Below, in pieces: positions 54,158-64,000 of a stretch of DNA of 64,000 nt. The translations under genes and the position numbers were made by a program. Location of the stretch: assembly GCA_009760885.1 (NCBI GenBank), contig CM019693.1:42619433-42683432 (forward strand), given 5' to 3'. Origin of the DNA: Achatina immaculata (taxonomy: Eukaryota; Mollusca; Gastropoda; Stylommatophora; Achatinidae). Position 1 is the stretch's first letter, and each line of letters opens with the position of its first letter. Below the pieces are notes generated by a model. The model had not been told where the DNA came from. It saw nothing but the letters and a program-made list of their open reading frames with translations, and ran no database searches.

Positions 54158-55091
54158 TACATCAGTCAGTCAGTCATTTGCATGTCCTTTGCGGAACTTT
54201 GCCTTCCTAACAGCACTCCTGTAGGCCTCCTGGTTGTAAGCAAGATGTCCTGCTACTGATAAGTCCATTTTCAGATTATCAACGACGTCTTGCAGCCATC
54301 TTCGCCTTGGTCTTCCTCTCTTTCTTTTTCCCATTATGTACCCTTCCAAAACAGTCTTCTCTAAATTATCATGACATTTAATGTGTCCAAAATATTTAAG
54401 TTTTCTCTATTTAATCCTCTTTACTTGCCAGCTTTCTTCAATATTAAGTTCTTGTAGTATGGATATATTTGTTTTTTCTGTATCCATGATATTTGAAGAA
54501 CTCTTCGGTAGCATTTACATTCAAAGCTATATATGTGTTAGTCAGTTATTTTGTTAAGTGTCCAGGTCTCACAGGCATATGTTGCGATGGGAAAGATGCA
54601 TGCCCTTAAAAATCTTATTTGCACTTCTGTCTGTTCCTCTCCACAGATTATTTAGTTGTTTTGCTTTCTGAAGAGCAATAGGTGTTCTCCTTTTAATTTC
54701 CCTCATTGTATCTCCATTATTAATTAGTACTGATCCAAGATATTCAAAACTCTCCACCTCTTCCAATTTTTCCTCATTGATACATATTTCAGCTGCCTTA
54801 TTTGTTTTGTCAGTTGTCATCAATTTAGTTTCCTTTGCATTAAGATAGAGGTTTTGCTCTTCACTATTCTTATGGACTGATATAATTAGTTTTTCCATTC
54901 CTTTTTGAGTTGTGGACTGTAATACTGTGTCATCAGCATATCTAATTTCTGGTATTTCATAACCTCTAATTTTTATGGCATCAAAATATTCTTTGCCTAC
55001 ATCTTCTCTAACATTCTTCATTATATTTTCAGTATACAAGTTAAATAACTAAGGCAACAATATGAACCCCTGACGAATGCCTGATGTACAT
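54158..55091 (-). mobile_element. RTE-B retrotransposon 3' half
   Basis: The minus strand reads TSGIRQGF and LFNLYTENIMKNVREDVG (55080-55000), EIRYADDTVLQSTTQKGMEK (YADD box), FEYLGSVLINNGDTMREIKR, LWRGTDRSANKIFKGMHLSH, then LQELNIEESWQVKRIK, KLKYFGHIKCHDNLEKTVLE and AYRSAVRKAKFRKGHAND. It ends with a (TGAC)n tail seen as GTCAGTCAGTCA. It is interrupted at its 5' side by the RTE-A copy at 55092. Confidence 0.82.
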
Positions 55092-55964
55092 CTTATATCT
55101 TACAACCTTCTCATGCCATTAAACGTCACATAGGGCTCACATAGTTGTTTGCCAAGTTTTCCTATTTTTGGCAAGTTTTTCAACTTAATCAAGGGATGTT
55201 ATGCCCACTAACCTGGATTCTCAACAATGTCCTCTTTAGAATTTCACGTGGTCAACCTCTTTTTCTTTGGCCTGTTGTGTTCCACTTGATAGCTTGTTTT
55301 GGTATTCTCTGATTGTTTCTTCTCATCACATGACCTACATATGTCCATCTTCTTTTTCTGATCACCCATGAGACAGGTTGTTGTTTTGCTCATCTGTCTT
55401 ATCTCTGTGTTGTGCTTAAATTCATTTCATTTTTTTTTCCTGAGGCATTTGTCTTCAAAAGTGTCTAATTTCTTGTCTATTTCTTTAGTTGATTTCCAGC
55501 TTTCGCATGCATAAATTGAGGGTGGATATTACATTTGAGTTGAATAATCTTAACTTGGTTTTTGTGCTTATAACTTTTGAATTCCATATTTTCTGAAGAT
55601 TTTTTAAGGACAATGGCACTTTTGCAAATCTAATTCTAACTTCCTTCCTGGTGTCACCATTCTGGTCTATGTAGCTGCCAAGGTATACAAATTGGTTGGC
55701 TTCTTCAACAGTTGTTCCTTCTATGTTTATTTTTCCTTCTTGATTAATGACAAGTTTCATTATTTTTATTTTGTCTTTGTTAATTTCAAGACCTAGTTTT
55801 TTAGCCAAGGAAGACAGTGAATCTGTTTTTTTCCTGCATTAATTTCACGTTGTCACAATAAGAGTTATGTCATCTGCAAAATCAAGATCTTCTGTTTGGG
55901 TCCCATGTGCCCAGTCATTGCCAGTTTTACCTGTACAGCATCTTTTTCATTATAAATATACATG
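55092..55964 (-). mobile_element. RTE-A insertion (A6)
   Basis: Perfect 11-bp duplication CTGATGTACAT at 55081-55091 and 55965-55975. The minus strand starts in the FADD region, then GLEINKDKIKIMKLVINQEG, FVYLGSYIDQNGDTRKEVRI, STKTKLRLFNSNVISTL and, with frameshifts, EQQPVSWVIRKRR and WNTTGQRKRG up to the tail GTTGTAAGATATAAG. It lies inside an RTE-B element of the same orientation. Confidence 0.93.
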
Positions 55965-56092
55965 CTGATGTACATACTGTAACTAATTTCAGTATAAAAA
56001 AAAATTGGAGACAACAAAATAAATGTTGACAAAGAAAGGCTGTCAAATATCTTCAAACTCTCTGCTAGTTTTAGTTGTATTTTATTCAACAC

Positions 56093-56955
56093 AATGTTTC
56101 TTCCTCTGTGTTACAGTGTTTTATTTTTTTCTGTTAAAGTGAATTTAAGACAAAGTAGTTCATTACTTTTCACCAGTAAACAATGTTTGTGACTAGATAA
56201 GTCATTAGATTATTGCTGTTAGATAGGAGGCTTCATTCACAGATAAATCATTTTTAAAGTCTTTTGGGGACATCAGACTACAGACAGAGAATATTCAGAC
56301 TAAATCAATCAGTGAGAAGCTGCTTAAACAATGAGTACAAATAAAAACAAATATGAACTTTATATTATATTTTATGTTAAATATAAGCCTAGCATAAGAT
56401 TTGAGTACTCTAGGTAAACTACTGTGGTTTGACCTTGATTTCCTACTGTATCTGTTCATATCATCTATTTCATTTGTGTGGACCTTTACACATACACTAT
56501 CACTAACATCTTTGACTAATTATCTTGCAACATTAGAAAATAAAATAACTTTACCAAACCAGTTTGACTCTAGTTGCTCACATGTGCTAACATCTGTGAC
56601 ATTTCTGAATTATTGTTATGTTGTTATGTTTCAGTGTGAATGCAGCAAGCAAGGTAGTGTTATCACTTCAATCAACACCAGTAACATGTCACACTGCATT
56701 TTGATTACATGCAATGACCAGTGATGTTTCTTGTTCTCACTATGAATGTTTACTGACTCCAAACTCTGTACTAACCTAACTAATATTTTCAACACTTCAC
56801 AACTTCAGTTCACACACTTATGGGACTATTATTTTGAACGTTCCAGTACAAGCAAAAGACATGAACAGATTATTTGTAAGCATCCACACTCATTGCCCTA
56901 TACCATTCACCTCATTGTTGTCAGTGAAACAAACCAAATGTGGTCATAGAGCATA
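56093..56955. other. no gene seen
   Basis: AT-rich. The plus-strand frame 56401-56724 (MSTLGKLLWFDLDFLLYLFI start) is hydrophobic but has no recognisable domain or splice context. Confidence 0.4.
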
Positions 56956-56964
56956 AAAATCCTT

Positions 56965-57965
56965 AATCTGCCACTGTTTTATCATAATGACCTGCTTTAC
57001 TCATATATCTTCCACTGTTTTATCATAATGACCTGCTTTACTCATATATCTTCCACTGTTTTATCATAATGACCTGCTTTACTCATATATCTTCCACTGT
57101 TTTATCATAATGACCTGCTTTACTCATATATCTTCCACTGTTTTATCATAATGACCTGCTTTACTCATATATCTTCCACTGTTTTATCATAATGACCTGC
57201 TTTACTCATATATCTTCCACTGTTTTATCATAATGACTGCTTTACTCATATATCTTCCACTGTTTTATCATAATGACCTGCTTTACTCATATATCTTCCA
57301 CTGTTTTATCATAATGACCTGCTTTACTCATATATCTTCCACTGTTTACTCACATCATCTTGCTTTACTCATATATCTTCCACTGTTTATTCATATCATC
57401 TTGCTTTACTCATATATCTTCCACTGTTTATTCATATCATCTTGCTTTACTCATATATCTTCCACTGCTTATTCATATCATCTTGCTTTACTCATATATC
57501 TTCCACTGCTTATTCATATCATCTTGCTTTACTCATATATCTTCTACTGCTTATTCATATCATCTTGCTTTACTCATATATCTTCCACTGCTTATTCATA
57601 TCATCTTGCTTTACTCATATATCTTCCACTGTTTATTCATATCATCTTGCTTTACTCATATACCTTCCACTGCTTATTCATATCATCTTGCTTTACTCAT
57701 ATATCTTCCACTGCTTATTCATATCATCTTGCTTTACTTATATATCTTCCACTGTTTATTCATATCATCTTGCTTTACTCATATACCTTCCACTGTTTAT
57801 TCATATCATCTTGCTTTATATCTTCCACTGTTTATTCATATCATCTTGCTTTACTCATATATCTTCCACTGTTTATTCATATCATCTTGCTTTACTCATA
57901 TACCTTCCACTGCTTATTCATATCATTTTGCTTTACTCATATACCTTCCATTGTTTTCTTGCATC
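56965..57965. repeat. 41-bp minisatellite with two unit subtypes
   Basis: About 24 units with CTGCTTTACTCATATATCTT and CCACTGTTT. Units up to about 57340 have TTATCATAATGAC, later units TATTCATATCATCT, and the switch occurs once near 57345. One unit at 57818 has an 8-bp deletion. The 41-bp period rotates the frame, so the long plus-strand ORFs repeat every 41 residues and are artefacts. Confidence 0.95.
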
Positions 57966-58229
57966 AGCTTGCAGCATCCACTGCTATCCATCCTCATTCG
58001 TCTAATGAAAGTGCTAAAAAAAATCTCTTAACTAAGCCTTATTAACCATACTGATTGGAGAAAATCAACTGAAGTTAAATCCTCAGTTCAGGTTTCTTTG
58101 TATAATTCTTTCTTTGCTTAGCTATACTTTGATTTTTATCTTTGTTTTGTACCTTGTCTATACTCATTTTAATTTCTTATCTTGTGCTTCAGCTTCATTT
58201 GCTCTGTTATATGTTCTCATATGTTCCAC

Positions 58230-58465
58230 AGGCTGTTTTTTTTAACACTTTCTTAGTCTGACTGCTTTCCTCACATTCTTTTTTATCATTGTGTGCCTCT
58301 TGCTCATATCCCTTTTTATCACTGTGTGCCTCTCCTTCATTTCCCTTTTTATCACTATATGCCTCTCCCTCACATCCCTTTTTATCACTGTGTGCCTCTC
58401 GCTCACCTCCCTTTTTATCACTTTGTGCCTCTCCCTCATTTCCCTTTTTATCACTATATGCCTCT
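58230..58465. repeat. 236-bp copy of the start of the large 33-bp array
   Basis: Appears identical to 60724-60959, including the left flank AGGCTGTTTTTTTTAACACT and the first six 33-bp units. It ends where RTE-A endonuclease sequence begins. Confidence 0.92.
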
Positions 58466-58565
58466 TCACTGGTTCACCTTTTACAAGGATCTTTGCTGCT
58501 ACATTTGACATAATCATACCTATCCCCTCTTGATGTTTCCCCATTGTCTCTGCCTGAATTCATTC
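58466..58565 (-). mobile_element. RTE-A endonuclease fragment
   Basis: The minus strand reads ETMGKHQEGIGMIMSNVAAK and ILVKGEPVK, matching the endonuclease stretch at 26590-26690 (AETIGNTKMEWI, NVAAKNLTEWEPV-like). Confidence 0.6.
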
Positions 58566-58579
58566 AGATACTAGAGACT

Positions 58580-59488
58580 ATTAAATAAATAAGCAGTGCT
58601 CAAACACTGGAGACTACCTTACAGAACTATTCTGACATCATAAACAATCTTACACAACTAAGCAATATTATGACACTAGAGACAATCTTACACAACTAAG
58701 TAATATTATGACACTAGAGACAATCTTACACAACTAAGTAATATTCAGACACTATAGACAATCTTACACAACTAAGTAATATTCAGACACTATAGGCAAT
58801 CTTACACAACTAAGCAATATTATGACACTAGAGACAATCTTACACAACTAAGCAATATTATGACACTAGAGACAATCTTACACAACTAAGCAATATTATG
58901 ACACTAGAGACAATCTTACACAACTAAGTAATATTATGACACTAGAGACAATCTTACACAACTAAGTAATATTCAGACACTATAAACAATCTTACACAAC
59001 TAAGCAATTTTCAGACACTATAGACAATCTTACACAACTAAGCAATATTCTGACACTAGAGACAATCTTACACAACTAAGTAATATTATGACACTAGAGA
59101 CAATCTTACACAACTAAGTAATATTCAGACATTATAGACAATCTTACACAACTAAGCAGTATTCTGACACTAGAGACAATCTTACACAACTAAGTAATAT
59201 TATGACACTAGAGACAATCTTACACAACTAAGTAATATTCAGACACTATAGACAATCTTACACAGCTAAGCAATATTCAGACACTATAGACAATCTTACA
59301 CAACTAAGTAATATTCAGACACTATAGACAGTCTTACACAAGTAAACAATATTCAGACACTACAGATAATCTTACACAACTAAGTAATATTCAGACACTA
59401 TGGACGATCTTACACAAGTAAGCAATATTCAAACACTATAGACAATCTTACACAACTAAGTAAAACTCTAGAGACTATTATACATAAG
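58580..59488. repeat. 38-bp minisatellite
   Basis: About 23 units with GACAATCTTACACAACTAAG and a variable block ATTATGACACTAGA / ATTCAGACACTATA. The two subtypes are interspersed. The array ends at the tail of the RTE-B copy. Confidence 0.95.
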
Positions 59489-59995
59489 TAAGTAATATTG
59501 TCATTCATTCATTCCTTTGCATGTCCCTTGCGGAACTTTGCCTCCCTGACTGCACTCCTGTAGGCCTCTCGGTTGTGAGAAAGATGGCCTGCTGCTGCTG
59601 CATCCATTTCCAGATCATCAACGATGTCTTGCAGCCATCTTCACCTTGGTCTTTCTTTCTTTTTCCCATTATGTATCCTTCCAATACGGTCTTCTCTAAA
59701 TTATCATGACGTTTAATGTGGCCAAAATATTTAAGTTTTCTCTCTTTAATCCTCTTTACTAGCCAGCCTTCTTCAATATTAAGCTCTTCTAGTATGGTTA
59801 TATTTGTTCTTTTTTGTGTCCATGGTATTTGAAGAACTCTTCTGTAGCATTTACATTCAAAGGCATTTATGTGTTTCTCAGCTGTTTTGTTAAGTGTCCA
59901 GGTCTCACAGGCATATGTTGCAATGGGAAAGATGCATGCTCTTAAAATTCTTATTTTTGTAGTTCTGTCTGTTCCTCTCCACAGATTACTCTCAT
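59489..59995 (-). mobile_element. RTE-B retrotransposon 3' end
   Basis: The minus strand reads LWRGTDRTTKIRILRACIFP, YACETWTLNKTAEKHINAFE, CKCYRRVLQIPWTQKRTN, EELNIEEGWLVKRIKERKLK, YFGHIKRHDNLEKTVLEGYI and MGKRKKD, then frameshifted to SARDMQRNE with a (GAAT)n tail at 59493-59506. Confidence 0.82.
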
Positions 59996-60723
59996 CTTAT
60001 TGTTAGAAAAAGGAAACTACAATGTGGGTAGAAGACAAAGTTTTATTTTCATCAGCATAACCAGCATATGTTACATATTTTCACTCTTATCACACAGCAA
60101 CCACATTTAATAATGTATCATTTCATAAACATAAACAAATAATTTTAGGTTATTAATTTAAACAGCATATTGTACACATTTTTCTTGAAGTTGCTAAGCA
60201 TAGTTGTACAACAGGGTAAAAGAGTCTTGCACAATGTCACTCATTATTATTATTACTGACAACAATGTTTCTTCGCCAAGAACTGTGGTACAAAATATGT
60301 TTCAGTTATAGTTCTTCTACAAATTGAGTTTAAAACAAAGTGAAAAAAGGAAAAACCAAATCAGCCGAAAACATTTGAGTAGAGAATTTTTCTAGCAGGG
60401 TGTACAAACTTGGCAAGTATAAAAATATAGGACTACAACATATTCAAAATATACATTGCAAACATGGAAAAAAAATGTAAAAAAAGTCTTCGGTATTTTT
60501 CCCTTGAAAAAACTGTAGTGTCAAGTGCTGAAAAGTTAGCAAGGGTCTTGAAGCAGAAGTAGAATTTTTAAGCCTAAGCCCTTCCTATACCAGGCCATGT
60601 GTCACAGATTTATTAAACAAACCAGTTTTGGTATGGCAAACCTGTGTGAATGTTTCATTTGACAAGTGGGTGTATTGGAAAATAATTTTATTATTATTTC
60701 ATACAGGAAAATATAATTTATTA
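59996..60723. other. no gene seen
   Basis: AT-rich unique DNA without ORF, repeat or element end. Confidence 0.45.
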
Positions 60724-62057
60724 AGGCTGTTTTTTTTAACACTTTCTTAGTCTGACTGCTTTCCTCACATTCTTTTTTATCATTGTGTGCCTCTTGCTCA
60801 TATCCCTTTTTATCACTGTGTGCCTCTCCTTCATTTCCCTTTTTATCACTATATGCCTCTCCCTCACATCCCTTTTTATCACTGTGTGCCTCTCGCTCAC
60901 CTCCCTTTTTATCACTTTGTGCCTCTCCCTCATTTCCCTTTTTATCACTATATGCCTCTCCCTCACATCCCTTTTTATCACTTTATGCCTCTCCCTCACA
61001 TTCCTTTTTATCACTGTATGCCTCAACCTCACACCTCTTTTTATTACTTTATGCCTCTCCTTCACATCCCTTTCTGTCACTGTGTGCCTCTCCCTCATTT
61101 CCCTTTTTATCACTATATGCCTCTCCCTCAACTCCCTTTTTATCACTTTGTGCCTCTCCCTCATTTCCCTTTTTATCACCATATGCCTCTCCCTCACATC
61201 CTTTTTTATCACTGTGTGCCTCTCGCTCACCTCTCTTTTTATCACTTTGTGCCTCTCCCTCATTTCCCATTTTATCACTATATGCCTCTCCCTCACATCC
61301 CTTTTTATCACTTTATGCCTCTCCCTCATTTCCCTTTTTATCACTATATGCCTCTCCCTCACATGCCTTTCTTCTATTTTATGCTTCTCCCTCACATGCC
61401 TTTCTTCTATTTTATGCTTCTCCCTCACATCCCTTTCTGTCACTGTGTGCCCCTCCCTCATTTCCCTTTTTATCACTTTGTGCCTCTCCCTCATTTCCCT
61501 TTTTATCACTATATGCCTCTCCCTCACATCCCTTTTTATCACTGTGTGCCTCTCGCTCACCTCCCTTTTTATCACTTTGTGCCTCTCCCTCATTTCCCTT
61601 TTTATCACTATATGCCTCTCCCTCACATGCCTTTTTATCACTTTATGCCTCTCCCTCACATCCCTTTCTGTCACTGTGTGCCTCTCCCTCATTTCCCTTT
61701 TTATCACTATATGCCTCTCCCTCACATGCCTTTCTTCTATTTTATGCTTCTCCCTCACATGCCTTTCTTCTATTTTATGCTTCTCCCTCACATGCCTTTC
61801 TTCTATTTTGTGCTTCTCCCTCACATACCTTTCTTCTATTTTATGCTTCTCCCTCACATGCCTTTCTTCTATTTTATGCTTCTCCCTCACATGCCTTTCT
61901 TCTATTTTATGCTTCTCCCTCACATGCCTTTCTTCTATTTTGTGCTTCTCCCTCACATGAATTTCTTCTATTTTATGCTTCTCCCTCACATGCCTTTCTT
62001 CTATTTTGTGCTTCTCCCTCACATGAATTTCTTCTATCTTATGCTTCTCCCTCACAT
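60724..62057. repeat. 33-bp minisatellite, ~39 units, three subtypes
   Basis: Units with TATCACTGTGTGCCTCTCCC plus TCACATCCCTTTT; a second type has TTCTTCTATTTTATGCTTCT and dominates from 61720 on, and a third has CATTTCCC. The period of 11 codons without a stop in four frames yields ORFs of about 440 codons on both strands. The minus strand reads KREMRERHKVI / REKHKIEERHV, a K/R/E/H-rich pattern. No coding evidence beyond openness. Confidence 0.93.
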
Positions 62058-62187
62058 TTCAGTCCACTCAATGTCAGACTTTGTGAGTTCATTCAAAATC
62101 TGTACTTGAAACTAAACATCAGTCTTTAACTTAGTCTTCCATTAAAATAGCTAACATAACAGAAACCTTCAACAATTTTTGTACATG

Positions 62188-62282
62188 ATATACGAGGGTC
62201 ATACCGAAAGTCGTGAGCAAACATTTTTTTTAAAAATCAGAATTTATAGATTGAAAAAATATAAATGTATCACATTAACCTG
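62188..62282 (+). mobile_element. mariner-type terminal fragment
   Basis: TATACGAGGGTCATACCGAA and AGTCGTGAGCAAAC match the TACGAGGGTCATTC..AAAGT start typical of mariner inverted repeats, preceded by TA. The element is cut after about 95 bp by the 5' end of the RTE-C at 62283; no second terminal repeat lies in the window. Confidence 0.55.
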
Positions 62283-64000
62283 CCCCCCGTGTGGTACCCG
62301 GGATCTGCAAAGAATAGGACCACTGTACCCTACCATGCATGATCGTAAAAGGCGACTAAGGAGGGTTCAGCATAGGGCCAGCAACCCTATCTGGTAAAAA
62401 ACTATCAGACTGCTACAGAAACAGAAGCAAGGGAAAAAGCAAATGCAGGTGGAAGGAGAAATGCTTATCAGGAAACTGAGCCCATGAAGGTTGTGGATGA
62501 AAGCCAGCCACTGGAAGTCCCCAGCCCGACTGCAGACCTCCTGGAACCTAAACAAAAGATGCAAATAGGCAGCTGGAATGTAAGAACACTAAACCAGACT
62601 GGAAAACTAGCACAAACCATCAAGGAAATGCACAGATACAAACTAGACATACTAGGAATACAAGAAGCAAGATGGACAGGACAAGGCAGAAGGAAATTAA
62701 CAACACAGCACACAGAAGATACAATAATATGGTCAGGTAAAGAAGATCTTCATGAAGGAGGAGTAGCATTGATTATAACAAAAGAAGCATCAAGAGCATT
62801 GCTGAAATGGACCCCAATAAATGAGAGATTATTATATGCACGGTTCAACTCAAGATTCACGAAGCTGTCTATTATAGTTTGTTATGCACCACCAGAAGCA
62901 GCTGAAGAGGAATTAAAAGAAGATTTTTACAACAGCCTCCAAGCCACAGTAGAAACAATACCCAAGCATGATATGCTACTCATCTTGGGCGACTTCAATG
63001 CAAAAGTAGGTGAAGGAAATGAAGATAGAAGAAGAATCATGGGAAGAGAAGGAATCGGAGAAATAAATGAAAATGGAGAAAGACTGTGCAGTTTCTGTGA
63101 AGAAAACATGATGACCATCGGAGGGACAATTTTCCAACACAAAAACATCCATAAGGTGACTTGGAGGTCACCAGATAAAAACACAGAAAACCAAATCGAT
63201 CACATACTAATAAACAACAAGTGGAAACGGTCACTACAAGATGTGCGAGCAAGGAAAGGAGCAGATATAGGAAGTGATCACAACCTTCTGGTAGCAAAAA
63301 TAAAACTAAAATTAAGGAAAGCCAGAATCGGAGAACACAGAAGATACATTTTGATACAAGAAAACTGATAGACCAGCAAACAAGAAATGAATTCTCAATA
63401 ATACTTAAGAACCGCTTCAGTGTCCTACAAGATGAAGCAGAAATGTCCATATTAGAGTTCAATAAAACACTACAGGAAACAGCAAAAGAGGTGCTGGGAT
63501 ATCGGAAAAGGAGAAAAGAGGAATGGATAAGTGAGACCACATGGGAAAAGATAGAGCAAAGAAAAGAAATCAAGAAAAAATTACTGAACACCAAATCACA
63601 ACGGCTTAAAGAACGAGTTTTAAGTAATTATGCACAAAAAGACAAAGAAGTGAAGGAATCATGCCGTCAAGATAAACGTCAATATTATGACAACTTAGCA
63701 GAAACAGCAGAGAAAGCAGCATATACAAATGACATGAAAACCATATATAAAATCACAAAGCAGATGACAGGTAACTTCAATACAAGAAGTGAAAGTGCAG
63801 TAAGAACACAAAATGGACAACTGGTCAGTGGAGAAAGAGAAAAAATTGAAAGATGGAGGGAACACTTTAACACCCTACTAAACAGAACACAAGCAGCACA
63901 AGCAATAGATATACCTGAAGCAAAAGCGGAACTAAACATCAATACAGGACCAATAACAATAAATGAAGTAAAAGAGGCGATAAAGATGCTAAAATCAGAC
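62283..64000 (+). mobile_element. RTE-C retrotransposon, 5'-complete, continues past the window
   Basis: Begins CCCGTGTGGTACCCGGGATC and is collinear with the copy at 33747. It carries a 5' UTR of about 200 bp, an endonuclease ORF and the linker up to EVKEAIKMLKSD at the edge. It is better preserved than the 33747 copy: the frame is open from 62484 to 63360. Confidence 0.9.
62484..63368 (+). CDS. RTE-C endonuclease (APE-type), frameshifted at its end
   Basis: Open from ATG at 62484. Motifs of the apurinic-like endonuclease in order: IGSWNVRTLNQTGKLAQTI (Asn), YKLDILGIQEARWTGQG (Glu), IIVCYAPPEAAEEEL, MLLILGDFNAKVGEG (Asp/Asn), FQHKNIHKVTWRSPDKNTEN and QIDHILINNKWKRS, then ADIGSDHNLLVAKIKL (catalytic SDH). 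Near 63345 one A is missing compared with the 34800 region (CAGAAGATA versus CAGAAAGATA), which shifts the frame and ends the ORF at 63366. In the other frame the linker continues DTRKLIDQQTRNEFSIILKN to the window edge. The catalytic residues are intact. The role would be target DNA nicking for retrotransposition. Confidence 0.82.
   Translation: MKVVDESQPLEVPSPTADLLEPKQKMQIGSWNVRTLNQTGKLAQTIKEMHRYKLDILGIQEARWTGQGRRKLTTQHTEDTIIWSGKEDLHEGGVALIITKEASRALLKWTPINERLLYARFNSRFTKLSIIVCYAPPEAAEEELKEDFYNSLQATVETIPKHDMLLILGDFNAKVGEGNEDRRRIMGREGIGEINENGERLCSFCEENMMTIGGTIFQHKNIHKVTWRSPDKNTENQIDHILINNKWKRSLQDVRARKGADIGSDHNLLVAKIKLKLRKARIGEHRRYILIQEN

Noticed and set aside
57233..58045. 270-codon hydrophobic ORF that could suggest a multi-pass membrane protein
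   Set aside because: It is the translation of the 41-bp array; the hydrophobic pattern repeats every 41 residues as the frame rotates.

Overview
The window looks like eukaryotic, intron-containing, AT-rich animal DNA. The protein-coding signal consists of single exons with GT/AG borders, and between them lie many non-LTR retrotransposon fragments (RTE/Ingi-like, endonuclease plus reverse transcriptase), one Penelope-like element, hAT, Tc1 and mariner remnants, a tRNA-type SINE and about twenty minisatellite arrays. This mix suits a lophotrochozoan, most plausibly a mollusc. That is inference from the repeat content and the gene family; no species marker is visible.

The host genes that can be recognised are five paralogous exons of one trypsin-fold protease-like family: A 17009-18034 (+), B 28697-29649 (+), C about 43775-44644 (+), D 51642-50747 (-) and E about 54076-52959 (-). 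They share a GTG-containing N-terminal block, an HV-type catalytic His block, a HDLDLA-type Asp block, an HPHGCSKQ block and a CPGSSGA serine block, which resembles the FAM111/trypsin-like peptidase layout. A and B look intact across the exon. C has lost its 5' part. D has an in-frame stop and His changed to Gln. E has a 43-bp triplication that shifts the frame, a premature stop and no acceptor AG. Where the 5' border can be seen (A, B, D) the exon follows a phase-1 intron. Short candidate exons occur at 43009-43063, 43622-43659 and 48141-48183.

Layout from left to right: minisatellites (1-1866); an hAT deletion derivative (1860-2884) whose terminus appears to have seeded the array beside it; a 34-bp array (4136-5384); an RTE 3' end inside a 0.93-kb perfect tandem duplication (6776-8640); more arrays and retroelement ends (9330-14880); an RNase H-type LINE end (15290-16030); protease A; a 7-kb nest of retroelements (19500-26900); a Tc1 in the DNA upstream of protease B; a second nest (31300-40300) holding an RTE-C with an RTE-D inside it and a Penelope-like element abutting it; protease C; a 1.8-kb 24-bp array; an RTE whose own ORF contains an expanded 33-bp array; proteases D and E with a SINE between them; large 41-, 38- and 33-bp arrays (56965-62057); and a 5'-complete RTE-C that runs off the right edge.

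The most informative result is the nesting. Five copies of one retroelement family (called RTE-A here) are each flanked by an 11-bp target-site duplication, three perfect and two with one or two mismatches, and one copy sits inside another RTE-A such that removing it plus one duplication restores the host frame. Most long ORFs in the window are artefacts of arrays whose unit length is a multiple of three. The family names RTE-A to RTE-H are local labels for this annotation, not database names.
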